Shown: positions 31,370 to 39,689 of the stretch, in pieces | How the letters are laid out: the number at the start of each line of letters is the position of its first letter | How positions within the stretch are numbered: position 1 is the first letter of the stretch | Assembly: GCA_022826865.1 (NCBI GenBank) | Contig: JAJDUC010000115.1 | Span: 1 to 41,347 of the forward strand | Reading direction: 5' to 3' | DNA from: Anaerolineae bacterium | GTDB taxonomy: Bacteria > Chloroflexota > Anaerolineae > Aggregatilineales > Phototrophicaceae | DNA length: 41,347 bases | Translations under genes and position numbers: made by a program | Notes under the pieces: generated by a model | What the model was told of the DNA's origin: nothing | The model's input: the letters and a program-made list of their open reading frames with translations, nothing else | Database searches by the model: none

Positions 31370-33499
31370 ATGCCCAAATGGTGGGAGGAGCAAATCCGCG
31401 CCGTGACACTGGAGTTTCCGGCGGCGGATGTGGCGACGATCGACATCAGCGGCATAGTCGACGAGACGCATCGCGGCGATGCCAATACCCTGGTCGTCTT
31501 TTCCACCGGCTACTACCCGGGCGGCGCCGCTTTCTATCAGAGCGGCATCGCCCCGCATTATCCGGGCCTGGGCGAGCGGGACTTGCTGCGTGAGTCGATT
31601 GAAGCGGCGCATGCCAATGGGCAGAAAGTCGTCGCTTATCTGGCGTCGATTTGGGGAAATCGCGATCTCTATTTTGAGCATCCGGATTGGGCCCAGCGCA
31701 AGGCCGACGGCCGCGTCACCTCCTGGGACGCGCATTATAACTCGGTGGCGATGGATCCGCTCAGCCCCTATCGCGATTACTTCGCCGCTATCGTCCGCGA
31801 AATTGCGGATAATTACGAAGTGGACGGCTTCTACTTTGACGAGCCGAGCTTTCAGAGTTGGTCGGCCAGCCCGGCCTGCCAGCGCGCCTTTGAAGCCGAT
31901 TTCGGCGTCCCCATGCCGCGGGAAGAGCGCTGGGACGATCCGGTTTTCCAGAGTTTTCTCGCCTGGCGTTATGATCAGATTGCCGAGTGGCGGCGCGCGC
32001 TCTATGTGGCCGCCAAGCGGCCTGATCGCTGCGTCTTCTTCCAAGGCGCCTTCCCTTTGGCCAATTTGAGCGATGCGGCGCAGCGCTTCACCGGCGGGCC
32101 GCCGGTTCGCTCTTACTACCGTGAGCGCTTCGGCGTGAGTTGGCACGTGCCGATGGCGCATGCCGATGACATGGCGCGGACGGCTGAAACCGGCGACATT
32201 GTGCACATGGAGCTCTATCGCGCCAGCGTCGGCGAACCCCTGTGGTGGTATGGCCTGGCTATGCGTTATGTGCAGTCGCTGGCCAAAGGCAAGCAAATTC
32301 TCGTCCTGAGCATGATGGCGCAATCGCCCTTCGACCTTTATGGTTTGGGGGAAACGGAACTGCGCCTGTCGACGGCGGAATTGCTGGCGAACAACGCTTC
32401 GCTGCTCTTCGCGCGCTACTATCCCGATCAAGTGGATCAGGCGGCGTGGGATCAGGTCTATGCGCGTTTCGCCGAAGCCAAGGCGCTGGCGCCCTATCTG
32501 CGCGATCGGCAAAGCATCCCCTATGTCGCGCTGCTCTTTTCGGGCAGGACGGTCGAACGCTTTGACTATCGCGAGGGCGCGCCGGCGCATATCAGCGAGC
32601 TCAAGGGTTTCGCCAAAGCCCTGCTGCAGGAGAAGATCCTGTTTGACGTCATCAGCGAAGCCGACCTCGAGGCGCGACTCTCGCAGTATCGCGTTCTGGT
32701 ATTGCCCAATGCCAGTTGTCTTTCCGCCGAGAGCAAGGCGATTATTCGGCGGTTCGCGGCGGCGGGCGGCGGCGTTATCGCTTCTTATGAATCGGCCCAA
32801 TACGACGAGACCGGGCAGCGCGCCGACGCCGACGATCTGTCGGCTGTTTTCGGGATCGAATACAGCGGAGAGCGCTTGCCCTTTGAACTCGACATTTATA
32901 TGCAAATGGCTACTGAACATGATCTGCCGACCGCTGTGCCGGCCGGCAAACGCATTCCCACCATCGGCATGCAGGTGGGCGTCGAAGCGGCGGAGGCCAC
33001 AGTCGCCGCCTATGTCGGTGGCGCCTCCGAAGTGCACTATGGACCCCTGGGCAATGAATTGGGTCCGCCCGTGATCTTGACCAATCAAGCCGCCGGGCCG
33101 GGCCGGACGGTGTATTTTGCCATCCCCCTGGGCGCGCGTTATCTGGAGTTTGGGATACGCGACTTTCGCAATCTCATCGCCGATTCGGTCGCCTTGGTTG
33201 CCCGGCATGAGCAGCCGATTCGTATATCGGGCGCCGGCGATACGCTCGCCCTGACCGCATTCCAGCAGGGGGAGCGGACCTTGATTCATTTGGTCAACAG
33301 CCTGCGTGACGAGACGCGCCTGCCGATCAACGAGACCATTCCCAGCCGCAACCTCCGTATCGCGGTAGACCGGGAGACGCCGGCGCGTTCGGTCAACGCC
33401 TTCGGCGATACTACGCAAATGACCTGGGGGCAGACGGGAAGCCTGCTCACCATTGAGTTGTCGGCCGTTGCCTATCATGTGCTGCTGGTGGTTGAATAA
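31370..33499 (+). CDS. Putative glycoside hydrolase (GHL6-like TIM barrel with a trimerisation-type domain)
   Basis: This 709-residue protein without a signal peptide starts with a TIM-barrel-like region (about 15-400). It carries GVP- and DGFYFDEPSF-type segments (the latter at 152-161), in which Asp157 and Glu158 sit at the end of a barrel strand, as in the hypothetical glycosyl hydrolase 6 group. The region about 410-560 (IPYVALLFSGRTVERF, RVLVLPNASCLS, GGGVIASYE) matches the flavodoxin-like beta-galactosidase trimerisation domain. A beta-rich C-terminal domain ends the protein. GGAGGAG gives a strong ribosome binding site. It follows the M20 gene by 140 bp and precedes a PhyH gene. The family call is by pattern only; the substrate is unknown and the protein is cytoplasmic by prediction. 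Confidence 0.7.
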   Translation: MPKWWEEQIRAVTLEFPAADVATIDISGIVDETHRGDANTLVVFSTGYYPGGAAFYQSGIAPHYPGLGERDLLRESIEAAHANGQKVVAYLASIWGNRDLYFEHPDWAQRKADGRVTSWDAHYNSVAMDPLSPYRDYFAAIVREIADNYEVDGFYFDEPSFQSWSASPACQRAFEADFGVPMPREERWDDPVFQSFLAWRYDQIAEWRRALYVAAKRPDRCVFFQGAFPLANLSDAAQRFTGGPPVRSYYRERFGVSWHVPMAHADDMARTAETGDIVHMELYRASVGEPLWWYGLAMRYVQSLAKGKQILVLSMMAQSPFDLYGLGETELRLSTAELLANNASLLFARYYPDQVDQAAWDQVYARFAEAKALAPYLRDRQSIPYVALLFSGRTVERFDYREGAPAHISELKGFAKALLQEKILFDVISEADLEARLSQYRVLVLPNASCLSAESKAIIRRFAAAGGGVIASYESAQYDETGQRADADDLSAVFGIEYSGERLPFELDIYMQMATEHDLPTAVPAGKRIPTIGMQVGVEAAEATVAAYVGGASEVHYGPLGNELGPPVILTNQAAGPGRTVYFAIPLGARYLEFGIRDFRNLIADSVALVARHEQPIRISGAGDTLALTAFQQGERTLIHLVNSLRDETRLPINETIPSRNLRIAVDRETPARSVNAFGDTTQMTWGQTGSLLTIELSAVAYHVLLVVE

Positions 33500-33563
33500 G
33501 GCCTGCGGACTTCGGAGCGGGCCCGACTGATGACTGCACAGACCATTTTGGGAGCGACAGACG

Positions 33564-34400
33564 ATGTCGACTGATTATCGCGATTTGAGGCAGCAGCTCG
33601 AAGTTAAGGGCTTTTGTCTATTGCCAAACCTCGTCGATGCCGAGATGCTGGCGCGCTTGCGCGACGTCACCGACGCCATGATCGCGCGGCAGGCAGCTGC
33701 GCATTTCGCGGAGAATCGCTCCCAGGGCAGTTTGATTTCAGTCTTTGAAGAGCCGTTTATGGCCCAGCTCGTCGCCTATCCGCCCATTCTTGCGGCGCTG
33801 GCCGCGCTTGGATTTGAACAACCGAAATGGTCAAGCGGATTTGTCATCAGCAAGCCGCCCCAGAGCCCGCCGCTCTTCTGGCATCAGGACGCCAGGTTTT
33901 GGGATCATCCCGTGAGTTATACCGCGCGGATCATCCAGTGTTTCCTGATGATCTATCTTGTGGATACGACCCCCTACAACGGCTGCCTGCGCTTGATCCC
34001 GGGTTCGCATTTGAAGCGGCATCAGCTGCATGACGCGCTGCCGGACGCGCATGGCGAGGAGTTGGGGAAGGCGGAGAATCCCGAGCATTTTGCCTACCAG
34101 CGGACCGAGGGCGAGGTGGATCTGCCGGTGAAAGCAGGCGATGTCGTCATGGGCAGCGCGCGCCTGCTGCACGCCGCGCACGCCAACCGTTCAGACAAGC
34201 GCCGTACTAATATCACGCTTTGGTACTATCCGGAATACGCTGAACTGCCGGAGAGCATCCAGGCTTTTCTCGCGGCGAAGGCATTCCCGGAGGACTGGCA
34301 TGAGCCGAACCGGGAACTGATCGAGCCGCTGCATCCGCGCTACAAAGGCGATGCCGATCCGATCCTGCCAAACAGGGTGCCGGGTCCCGGCTTGAAGTGA
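33564..34400 (+). CDS. Phytanoyl-CoA dioxygenase (PhyH)-family protein
   Basis: This 278-residue protein has the Fe(II)/2-oxoglutarate dioxygenase fold of the PhyH family. It shows the first metal motif HQD (107-109, in FWHQDARFW), CLRLIPGSH (141-149), a distal His in RLLHAAHANRS (200-210) and a following Arg pair (213-214) to bind 2-oxoglutarate. PhyH proteins hydroxylate lipids, small metabolites or secondary-metabolite intermediates; the substrate here is unknown. GGGAG precedes the ATG. It is the last gene of the forward cluster and convergent with trxB. Beside a glycosidase, oxidative removal of an O- or N-linked group from an imported compound is a reasonable guess. Confidence 0.88.
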   Translation: MSTDYRDLRQQLEVKGFCLLPNLVDAEMLARLRDVTDAMIARQAAAHFAENRSQGSLISVFEEPFMAQLVAYPPILAALAALGFEQPKWSSGFVISKPPQSPPLFWHQDARFWDHPVSYTARIIQCFLMIYLVDTTPYNGCLRLIPGSHLKRHQLHDALPDAHGEELGKAENPEHFAYQRTEGEVDLPVKAGDVVMGSARLLHAAHANRSDKRRTNITLWYYPEYAELPESIQAFLAAKAFPEDWHEPNRELIEPLHPRYKGDADPILPNRVPGPGLK

Positions 34401-34411
34401 AGCCTTCGCGC

Positions 34412-35383
34412 TCAGGCCTGGGCTTCGGGAAGCGCGTTCAAATCCTGCAAGTGTTCCTCATGCTCTTCGAGCCACTGGATGGCCGCCATCGCGGCTGAAG
34501 TGCCCTGGCCCACCGATGTCGCGACTTGCCGCCAGATCTCGTCCTGAATCTCGCCGGCGGCGAATACGCCTTCCACATTGGTGCGGTAGCGCTGGTCGGT
34601 GATGATATAACCGTTCTCGTTGAGCGCGATCTGGTCGCCGAAGACGGCGTTGTTGGGGTCGTGCCCGATGAAGATGAAGACGCCTTCTGTCGGGTGGGTC
34701 GTCTCTTCGCCAGTGACGCGGTTCTTCAAGCGCACGGCGTTGACGCCGCCATCGTCCGCCCCGATGATCTCTTCGACCACGCTGTCCCAGGTGAAGCTGA
34801 TCTTCTCGTTGTTGAAGGCGCGCTGCTGCAATTGCACGCCAGCGCGCAGCTCGTCCCGCCGGTGAATGATGTTGACGCTGTTGGCGAAACGCGTCAAGAA
34901 GATGCCTTCCTCCAGCGCCGAATCGCCGCCGCCGACCACGACGATGTCCTTGCCGCGGAAGAAGAAGCCATCGCAGGTCCCGCAGTAGCTGACGCCGGCG
35001 CCAATGAATTCGATTTCGCCCGGAACGCCCAGCTTGCGCGGATCGGCGCCGATGGTCACAATCACGGCATCGGCTAGATATTCTTCGCCCATGGTCTTGA
35101 CCAGGAAAGGCGAGCCGCGGCTGAAATCGACGCTTTCCACCAGGTCGAACTCGAACTTGGCGCCGAAGTTTTCGGCATGTTCTTTCATGCGCTCGACCAA
35201 TTCGGGACCGCTCAAGCCATCGGGAAAGCCGGGGTAATTTTCGATCTCATGCGTAATGGCGACCTGCCCGCCCAGCTGGGCCCCGGCGATGACCACGGGC
35301 GCCAACTGCGCGCGAGCGGTATAGAGGGCGGCGGTCAAGCCGGCCGGACCCGAGCCTATGATGACAACACGTTCCTTTTTCAT
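34412..35383 (-). CDS. trxB: Thioredoxin-disulfide reductase
   Basis: TrxB passes electrons from NADPH through FAD to thioredoxin in the cytoplasm. The 323-residue protein has the FAD-binding GSGPAGLTAALYTARA start, the redox-active YCGTCDG (Cys134 and Cys137), the NADPH-binding VVVGGGDSALEEG and the C-terminal FAD motif VEGVFAAGEI. Most homologues have GD where this protein has GE in the last motif. The open frame extends 23 codons further, but the ATG at MKKERVVIIG has GGGGGAAAG just upstream. It follows a small Cys-rich gene on the same strand. The C/G-rich repeat overlaps its upstream region. Confidence 0.93.
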   Translation of the reverse strand: MKKERVVIIGSGPAGLTAALYTARAQLAPVVIAGAQLGGQVAITHEIENYPGFPDGLSGPELVERMKEHAENFGAKFEFDLVESVDFSRGSPFLVKTMGEEYLADAVIVTIGADPRKLGVPGEIEFIGAGVSYCGTCDGFFFRGKDIVVVGGGDSALEEGIFLTRFANSVNIIHRRDELRAGVQLQQRAFNNEKISFTWDSVVEEIIGADDGGVNAVRLKNRVTGEETTHPTEGVFIFIGHDPNNAVFGDQIALNENGYIITDQRYRTNVEGVFAAGEIQDEIWRQVATSVGQGTSAAMAAIQWLEEHEEHLQDLNALPEAQA

Positions 35384-35388
35384 TCTTT

Positions 35389-35451
35389 CCCCCATCCCCA
35401 GCCTCCCCTCATTATATATGAGGCGTATCCCCAATATGAGGGAAGGGGGCA
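35389..35451. repeat. C/G-rich palindromic repeat upstream of trxB
   Basis: This is a C-rich then G-rich block with an internal CCTCAT-TATAT-ATGAGG stem (35407-35423) and outer CCC.../GGGAAGGGGG arms. It is related in form to the element at 8868-8976. The trxB ribosome binding site is next to it. Confidence 0.6.
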
Positions 35452-35518
35452 TTCACTTGGCATTGTGCGCTGGTCAAACCTGGATGTTTATTTTGGCGCA
35501 GCGTCTATCATTCAATTG

Positions 35519-35818
35519 CTATGAAAGAGAGGAGTTGTCTAGTTCCGAAAAGTCAAAGCCTTCCAGCGCTTTTTCTTGTTTCAGCACCGCCACCAGCGCC
35601 TCAAACTCTTCGCGACAGTCGCCCCAGTAGCGCATAAACTTTTGCATCTCCGGCAGGATCTCGCTGAGCTCGGCGCCGTTGGCCACCTGTTCCGCCAAGC
35701 GGGATATTTTCTCGCAGCAGTCGTTGCAATCCATTTTAATCAATGTTTCGTCGGCGGGGGCGTTTACAATAAAGTCTAAAAGTTGATCCAGTTCTTCGCC
35801 ATCATGTGGGTTGGACAT
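35519..35818 (-). CDS. Small Cys-rich protein of unknown function
   Basis: This 99-residue acidic, mostly helical protein has a compact DCNDCC motif (Cys31, Cys34, Cys35) and a fourth Cys68 in WGDCREEFEAL. Four Cys could bind zinc or an iron-sulfur cluster, or form disulfides; no family is recognised. AGGAGA lies about 9 bases before the ATG, and its composition matches the host genes, so it is probably real. It stands directly upstream of trxB on the same strand. The neighbourhood suggests, weakly, a thiol-linked role; it could also be an anti-sigma-like protein. Confidence 0.65.
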   Translation of the reverse strand: MSNPHDGEELDQLLDFIVNAPADETLIKMDCNDCCEKISRLAEQVANGAELSEILPEMQKFMRYWGDCREEFEALVAVLKQEKALEGFDFSELDNSSLS

Positions 35819-35885
35819 GGCGGGGTCTCCTGATGTTGGGCGTACATTGCTAAGACGAGCGGCTGGCGGGGAATCTTACATGGGG

Positions 35886-37817
35886 CTACGCTGTCTGGAT
35901 CTCATTCTGAATGTAATTCTTGAAGTCTTCTATTGCGGAGTAGCAGCGATATCCGAATTGCGAGGCGGCAACGATGGTTTCCGCTTCTTCGTCTATCAAG
36001 AGAGCGACCCTATCAGTCAATTCTTGTTTAATGCCTTCGGGCCAGGCCAAGTCTAGTGTCGCAACGAGGTTGCCGTCGGAATCGACCAGTTCTTTGCCGA
36101 ATTCGCCTCTAGGTAGTTCTAGCGATTCCATCCAATGCATTACTTCTTTCAAGAGGGCTTCTTCTTCATCGCTATCAATGCTGACTGGCCGAGCGCGATC
36201 AGCTGGAACTATTGGCAATTCCGACTGAGATGGACTGTCCATTGCGCCAAGCAATAGCTTGTCGAGGAAATCGTTAGCGGCCTTTGCAAGCAGTTTCCGC
36301 CGTTCGGCAAGGAATTCGGTGTAGTTTTCGACTCTCCACAAGCGCTCGTCCGTTGGAATCCAGTGTGCTGCCAAAACCCCTTCATGCTTGGCTTCGTAGA
36401 GGGGAAAGTACTTCTCTGGTGGCGTTGCTCCAATTTCGACGTTGCAAGGCTTCGTTAGCCAGGTAAAGTTGGCCAGCGCATTTCTTTGGTATCGGTTTGG
36501 ATAGCCATTGTCTCTGAGAAACGCATTCGGAAAAATGTGATGCCTCTCCAGGTCACCCATCAAGCCTGGATTGCTTTTGCTTAGCGGCAGTCCCGAGCAG
36601 AAATCGGGTACATCGTTTACACGAGTTAGCATATAAAGAATCGGGAATATGCGACTGCGCGCTTCAGCTGCATCAAAGACCTGTGGGGTTACGCGCAGGT
36701 TAATGCCTGTAGCCTCAAGACGTTTTATGAGCGCGCCAACTGCGTCATCGTTTTCGTCTACATCGGTAAGGGTTTGGCGTACTCTGGAATCAACAGAAGT
36801 AGAGTAGAATCCCCACATCAAGGTGGCGATATACCAATACAAGAGCTTGTCCAGAGTCTTGTCTGATGGGAACGCCTGTTCTTTCGCCAAAAATCGAATC
36901 ATGGCCGGAAACGAATTATGACTCCGCAATACCGATGTGTCTACAAAACCCAATTTTGCCCGGATAAGAGTCAATACATAGTCGATATGTTTCTCAGCTT
37001 GCGATAGGCCAGTTTGGAACTCCTCGGCGCCTACGTCGGCGACAAAATTAAACTTTGATTGCCCGGTGACGATGGCATTGACGCAGCGCAGCAGCCAGTC
37101 CATGCTGAACCAATAGCCGTGACTCTGCCATTTTGTCAGTCGCTTTTGCATTTGTTCTCTGGCGTCCGGATACTTTGCGCTGATTTTCGCCAGCGCCAAG
37201 TCTCCATCCGTCAGCTTTGTTCCGCCGCTGTTGACTCGATTGAAAATATCGACCACATCGTCTAGTGTTTTGTCGATACTGGATACGGTCTCGACAAAGA
37301 ATTGCCTGCCCTTTATCTTGATAATCCTCTCAATCCTCACGCCATATTTTTTGCGGTTCTCTTTTTCAAACCGATCAGCGAATTCAAACATGCTCGCTTC
37401 GGGATGCATCAATTCTGTTACTGCAATCCATAACGGATCGTGCTTCATCTTAGACGAATAGAATTCAAACGCTTCCTCTTCAACATTGAAGTAAAGATCG
37501 CGAAACGCTTTCTCATCACCGTCCGAGAAATCTGGTTTTTTTCCGCGAATTATGCCGTATAGGGAGGTGACTCTTTGCTGTCCGTCAAGAAGCAGCTTAT
37601 TCATTCCTGATGCCAAGTGATTGCCACCTCGTGTATCTCGCTCACTTGCATAGGTGTCCCATACTAGAAAGTGGCCGACAGGGTAGCCTTTATACAGCGA
37701 TAGCATCAATTCGCTTACATCCGACCGTCTCCAAACATAGCCGCGCTGAAATCTTGGAAGCGTCAAAACACCGTAGTCGATCTGGTTCAAAATGAAGTCG
37801 AGATTTTGCATTTCCAT
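35886..37817 (-). CDS. DUF262 / HNH protein (GmrSD-like type IV restriction or defence)
   Basis: This 643-residue single-chain protein has an N-terminal DUF262 (GmrS-like) domain with PRFQRGYVWR (21-30), the LDGQQRVTSLYG motif (77-88) and FNRVNSGGTKL (192-202). A C-terminal His-Asn nuclease-like region follows: LERHHIFPNAFL (423-434) and NALANFTWL (446-454), as in DUF1524/HNH. GmrSD enzymes cut phage DNA with modified bases in an NTP-dependent way. About 150 residues beyond the nuclease are unassigned. AAAGG stands about 10 bases before the ATG. The gene is AT-richer than its neighbours and stands alone between host genes, so it was probably acquired. Its activity is inferred. Confidence 0.88.
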   Translation of the reverse strand: MEMQNLDFILNQIDYGVLTLPRFQRGYVWRRSDVSELMLSLYKGYPVGHFLVWDTYASERDTRGGNHLASGMNKLLLDGQQRVTSLYGIIRGKKPDFSDGDEKAFRDLYFNVEEEAFEFYSSKMKHDPLWIAVTELMHPEASMFEFADRFEKENRKKYGVRIERIIKIKGRQFFVETVSSIDKTLDDVVDIFNRVNSGGTKLTDGDLALAKISAKYPDAREQMQKRLTKWQSHGYWFSMDWLLRCVNAIVTGQSKFNFVADVGAEEFQTGLSQAEKHIDYVLTLIRAKLGFVDTSVLRSHNSFPAMIRFLAKEQAFPSDKTLDKLLYWYIATLMWGFYSTSVDSRVRQTLTDVDENDDAVGALIKRLEATGINLRVTPQVFDAAEARSRIFPILYMLTRVNDVPDFCSGLPLSKSNPGLMGDLERHHIFPNAFLRDNGYPNRYQRNALANFTWLTKPCNVEIGATPPEKYFPLYEAKHEGVLAAHWIPTDERLWRVENYTEFLAERRKLLAKAANDFLDKLLLGAMDSPSQSELPIVPADRARPVSIDSDEEEALLKEVMHWMESLELPRGEFGKELVDSDGNLVATLDLAWPEGIKQELTDRVALLIDEEAETIVAASQFGYRCYSAIEDFKNYIQNEIQTA

Positions 37818-37883
37818 TAGTAATGACCTTTTGCGCCGTTCGAAGCGCCGCCGATTGTATCACACAGGCTATACACCTAGCGC

Positions 37884-37904
37884 GGGCGACTCACAGAGTC
37901 GCCC
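37884..37904. repeat. GGGCG-type hairpin repeat
   Basis: A perfect 9-bp stem, GGGCGACTC/GAGTCGCCC, encloses an ACA loop and is followed by CCTACA, just as in the terminal repeats. A CTCTGCG-rich stretch follows, directly before the recN stop. It lies between the GmrSD-like gene start and the recN end. Confidence 0.8.
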
Positions 37905-37938
37905 CTACAAATCTCTGCGCCCTCTGTGTCCTCTGCGC

Positions 37939-39672
37939 TTAGATCCCCTTCCGCGCACGCGCCGCCGCCAGGATCTCCCGCGCGCTCTCCAGACCCGCCG
38001 CCCCGGCCGCGCCCAGCATCTCGGCCAACTCCTCGATGCGCTCGCCTTCGCCAGTCAGCGCGCGCACTTCGGTCGCGGCATGCGCGGCGCGCAGATCCTT
38101 CTGCGCCCGAAAATGCCGGTCGGCGTAGCTCGCCAGTTGCGGCAAATGCGTCACGCAGAGCACCTGATGCTCCGCGGAGAGGGACCAAAGCTTCTCGCCG
38201 ACGACAGCGCCGATGCGCCCGCCAATGCCTTGGTCGACCTCGTCAAATATCAGAATGGGCGTTTGATCGACCGCCGCCAGAGCGCGCTTGAGCGCGAGCA
38301 TGATGCGCGCCGCTTCACCGCCGGAGGCGACCTTCGCCAGGGGCCGCGGCGGTTCGCCCGGGTTGGCGCTCAGCATGAACTCCACATCGTCCATGCCTTT
38401 GGCGTCGAATTTGTAGCGCTTGTCGCCGATGATGCAGCCGGCCGGGTGCTCGGCTTGCGCCAGCGTCACCTCAAAGCGCGCGCCTTCCATGCGCAGGTCC
38501 GCCAGCTCCTGCATGATTGCCGCGCTCAGCGCCCGGCTGGCTTTGGCGCGCGCCGCGCTCAAACGCGCGCTGATGTCGCCGATATGACGCAGCAGCTGCT
38601 CTTCTTCTCGCTGCAAATGTTCAAGCCGCGCGCCCCCCTCTTCAATGCCTTCGAGTTCAGCCGCGGCGGCTTCCGCATAGGCGATGACCTCGGCGATGCT
38701 GGCGACGCGGTATCGCCGCTTGAGCGTCCGCATGAGTTCCAGCCGTTCTTCAAGCTCGTCCAGCCGCCGCGGGTCATGCTCGACTTCAGCGGCGTAGCGC
38801 GCCAGATTCAGCGCCAGTTCTTGCGTTTGCTGCGCCAGGCTCTCCGCCGTTTCATACTCGGCCGCCATCTCGCTGTCGATCCGCGCCAGGCGCTGCAGGG
38901 CGGCGGAAACATCCATCAGGCTGTCCACCGCCGCCGCGCCGCGCTCGTCTCCGTTGAGCAATTGCGCCGCTTGCCCGGCCAATTGCGCCAGTTGCTCGCT
39001 GTTCGCCAGGCGATTGCGCTCCGCTTCAAGCGCCTTCTCTTCAGCCGGGTCGAGCTCGGCCGCTTCAATCTCCGCGACTTCATGCCGCAGCATATCCGCG
39101 CGGCGGCGCCGGGCGTCGCCCTCGTCGCGCAGCCGGCGCCGCTCGGACTGGATCGCCGTCAACTCCCGGACCATTTTTGCCAAGCCGGCGCGGATATCGA
39201 GCAGGTCGGCGTAACGATCGAGCAAGTCGATATGGTGGCGCGGCCGAAACAGAGACAGGTGCTGGCTTTGTCCGTGAATATCGAAGAGTTCGCGGCCGAC
39301 TTCGCTGAGGAGTTCGCTGCGCACGGCGACGCCGTTGACGCGCGCGGTCGAGCGCCCGCGCAGCCTGATCTCACGCGTGATCGTCAGATAATGCGGTTCA
39401 TCGGCATCGACCAGGTCTTCGCGTTCCAGCGCCGTCATGACCCTGGCGCGGGCCGGCGCTTTCAGCCGAATGACGCCTTCGATCTGGCTGCGCTCGCTGC
39501 CGGCGCGTACGTAGGCCGGGTCGGCGCGGCCGCCCAGCAGCAGTTCCACCGCATCAATTAGGATGGACTTCCCGGCGCCGGTCTCCCCGGTGATGACGTT
39601 AAAGCCCGCGCCAAAGCGAAGCTCGAGCCGGTCGATCACCGCGAAGTTTCGGATGCGCAGTTCTTCGAGCAT
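37939..39672 (-). CDS. recN: DNA repair protein RecN
   Basis: RecN is an SMC-like ATPase acting in double-strand-break repair. This 577-residue protein has the Walker A GETGAGKS (29-36) and the RecN-typical IHGQSQH. A long Glu/Arg-rich coiled-coil middle follows, then the ABC signature KVASGGEAARIMLALK and the Walker B ILIFDEVDQGIGG near the C terminus. The open frame runs about 138 codons further upstream, but that part overlaps the B-box gene; the ATG at MLEELRIRNFAV is the conserved RecN start. It is the last gene of a nadK, B-box, recN unit, an order close to the common nadK-recN pairing. Confidence 0.95.
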   Translation of the reverse strand: MLEELRIRNFAVIDRLELRFGAGFNVITGETGAGKSILIDAVELLLGGRADPAYVRAGSERSQIEGVIRLKAPARARVMTALEREDLVDADEPHYLTITREIRLRGRSTARVNGVAVRSELLSEVGRELFDIHGQSQHLSLFRPRHHIDLLDRYADLLDIRAGLAKMVRELTAIQSERRRLRDEGDARRRRADMLRHEVAEIEAAELDPAEEKALEAERNRLANSEQLAQLAGQAAQLLNGDERGAAAVDSLMDVSAALQRLARIDSEMAAEYETAESLAQQTQELALNLARYAAEVEHDPRRLDELEERLELMRTLKRRYRVASIAEVIAYAEAAAAELEGIEEGGARLEHLQREEEQLLRHIGDISARLSAARAKASRALSAAIMQELADLRMEGARFEVTLAQAEHPAGCIIGDKRYKFDAKGMDDVEFMLSANPGEPPRPLAKVASGGEAARIMLALKRALAAVDQTPILIFDEVDQGIGGRIGAVVGEKLWSLSAEHQVLCVTHLPQLASYADRHFRAQKDLRAAHAATEVRALTGEGERIEELAEMLGAAGAAGLESAREILAAARARKGI

Positions 39673-39689
39673 GGCCGCTAGGGGTTGCG

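Noticed and set aside
31235..33478. A 747-codon open frame on the reverse strand
   Set aside because: It lies fully opposite the glycosidase-like gene, is rich in Arg, His and Gln, has no recognisable domain, and is explained by high GC content that removes stop codons.
37792..39561. A 589-codon open frame on the forward strand opposite recN
   Set aside because: recN is certain on the other strand with all its motifs; the forward product is Arg-rich and unlike any protein.
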